Assembly: GCA_046728075.1 (NCBI GenBank)
Contig: JBKPDV010000025.1
Location: forward strand, 1 to 24,562
Reading direction: 5' to 3'
Length of the DNA stretch: 24,562 nt
Source: JBKPDV01 sp046728075
GTDB lineage: Bacteria; Acidobacteriota; Thermoanaerobaculia; UBA5066; Gp7-AA6
The position numbers and the translations under genes are program-made. Every line of letters begins with the position of its first letter. Positions within the stretch are counted from its first letter, which is position 1. The notes beneath the pieces are model-generated. The model saw only the letters and a program-made list of their open reading frames with translations, did no database searches and was not told the origin of the DNA. This document shows, piece after piece, positions 23,810 through 24,562 of the stretch.

Positions 23810-24562
23810 GCCGTCTTCCCGAAGAGTCCCGCGGGGCGCACGATCAACACGATCGACGCGATCAGATAGAGCACGGCCAGCTCGATCTCTGGGAACATGC
23901 TGATGCCGATCTCTCGGACGGTTCCCACGATCAATGCCCCGACAAGCGCGCCTTCGAGGCTCCCCAGACCGCCGGTGACCACCACGATGAAGGAAAGGAC
24001 GAGCGCATCCACCCCCATCCCCAGCACCGCCGACTGGCTGGGAACGATGATGGCGCCGGCCAGGCCGGCCATGAAGCAGCCGATGGTGAAGGCCTGGACA
24101 TAGACGAGGTTCACGTTGACGCCCAGGGCTGCCGCCCTGCGCATGTCCTGGGAAGTGGCCCGAAGAATCACGCCGAACTTCGTGCGGTAGATGAAGGCCC
24201 AGAGGAAGAGCGCCGCGAGACCGCCGACGGCGATGACAAGGAGGTTATACCGTGGGTAGACGAACTCGCCGATCTTCGCGCTGCCCATCTTCGAGAAAAG
24301 AACGGTCGCCGAAATCGGGTAAGGACCCCAGATGAAGCGAATCAGGTCCTCGAGGATCATCATGAGGCCGAAGGTGACCAGCAGCTGGTACTCCTCGGGT
24401 CGCCGGTAGAAGGGCCTCAAGAGTGTCGGCTCCAGAACCGCTCCGATGGCGGCCGCCCCAAAGGCGCCGATGGGCAGAAGGAGATACAGAAGAGCGGAAT
24501 TCGACCCGGCGAACCACTGTCCGACCGCGGATGCCGTCAGGAACGCGCCGAACGCAAATAGG
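23806..24562 (-). CDS. livH: LivH-type branched-chain amino acid ABC transporter permease, 5' partial
   Basis: The frame is open to the window edge, so the N-terminus is missing; a TTG at 24420 in the same frame is not a credible start because family-like sequence continues upstream (FGAFLTASAVGQWFAG, GAAAIGAVLEPTLLRPFYRR). Visible landmarks are TFGLMMILEDLIRFIWGP, the coupling loop TSQDMRRAAALGVNVNLVY and the C-terminal GGLGSLEGALVGALIVG then RPAGLFGKTA. About 252 residues of a usual ~290 are present. It is the first visible gene of the operon; a binding-protein gene may lie beyond the edge. Confidence 0.93.
   Translation of the reverse strand, partial: LFAFGAFLTASAVGQWFAGSNSALLYLLLPIGAFGAAAIGAVLEPTLLRPFYRRPEEYQLLVTFGLMMILEDLIRFIWGPYPISATVLFSKMGSAKIGEFVYPRYNLLVIAVGGLAALFLWAFIYRTKFGVILRATSQDMRRAAALGVNVNLVYVQAFTIGCFMAGLAGAIIVPSQSAVLGMGVDALVLSFIVVVTGGLGSLEGALVGALIVGTVREIGISMFPEIELAVLYLIASIVLIVRPAGLFGKTA

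Noticed and set aside
1..24562. CRISPR array, tRNA/rRNA genes, insertion sequences, prophage genes
   Set aside because: None seen: no regularly spaced repeats, transposase, integrase or recognisable stable-RNA sequence in the window.

Overview
The window is GC-rich, densely coding and bacterial. A VPS10/Asp-box secreted protein, a Ser/Thr kinase fused to TPRs, a MASE1 hybrid histidine kinase and several small secreted coiled-coil or low-complexity proteins together suggest an Acidobacteriota-like soil or sediment bacterium. That assignment is inference from gene content; no rRNA or tRNA gene is visible.

Layout. (1) 1-5458, + strand: a 5'-truncated LolA-like/VPS10 fusion, a coupled secreted M24 aminopeptidase and a small four-helix membrane protein. 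(2) 5481-7441, - strand: a NarL-type regulator, a DUF2784 membrane protein, an OsmC-like thiol peroxidase and a small one-helix protein. (3) 7442-9400, + strand: four small genes in two pairs (zinc ribbon + 77-aa protein; 68-aa protein + secreted coiled coil). (4) 9908-14339, - strand: a kinase-TPR protein, a secreted conserved hypothetical protein and a Pro/Ala-rich anchored stalk protein with a clear terminator. (5) 14767-18773, + strand: a hybrid histidine kinase and an acyl-CoA synthetase-like ligase. (6) 18889-24562, - strand: a seven-cistron, almost wholly overlapping ABC transporter operon joining a branched-chain amino acid (LivHMGF) type importer to a nitrate/sulfonate/taurine type importer with two different permeases. 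No substrate-binding protein is visible.

The main discovery candidate is the OsmC-like gene at 5868-6311. Its frame meets a UGA exactly where the family has its second redox cysteine (the R-C-P-x-Y-x-T context). The frame then continues for 20 family-like codons to a second UGA, restoring the usual length of about 147 residues. Twenty nucleotides after the first UGA is a perfect 6-bp hairpin with a GGUC apical loop, closely resembling the E. coli fdhF SECIS. I read this as a selenocysteine-containing OsmC-like peroxidase (Cys59/Sec127) that ordinary gene calling would truncate. The Sec machinery (selA, selB, selC, selD) is not in this window, so its presence elsewhere in the genome is the key test.

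Secondary points are the composite ABC operon without a binding protein, a His-rich loop in one of its permeases, the LolA-VPS10 fusion, an atypical receiver domain, and several palindromes in front of regulatory or secreted-protein genes.
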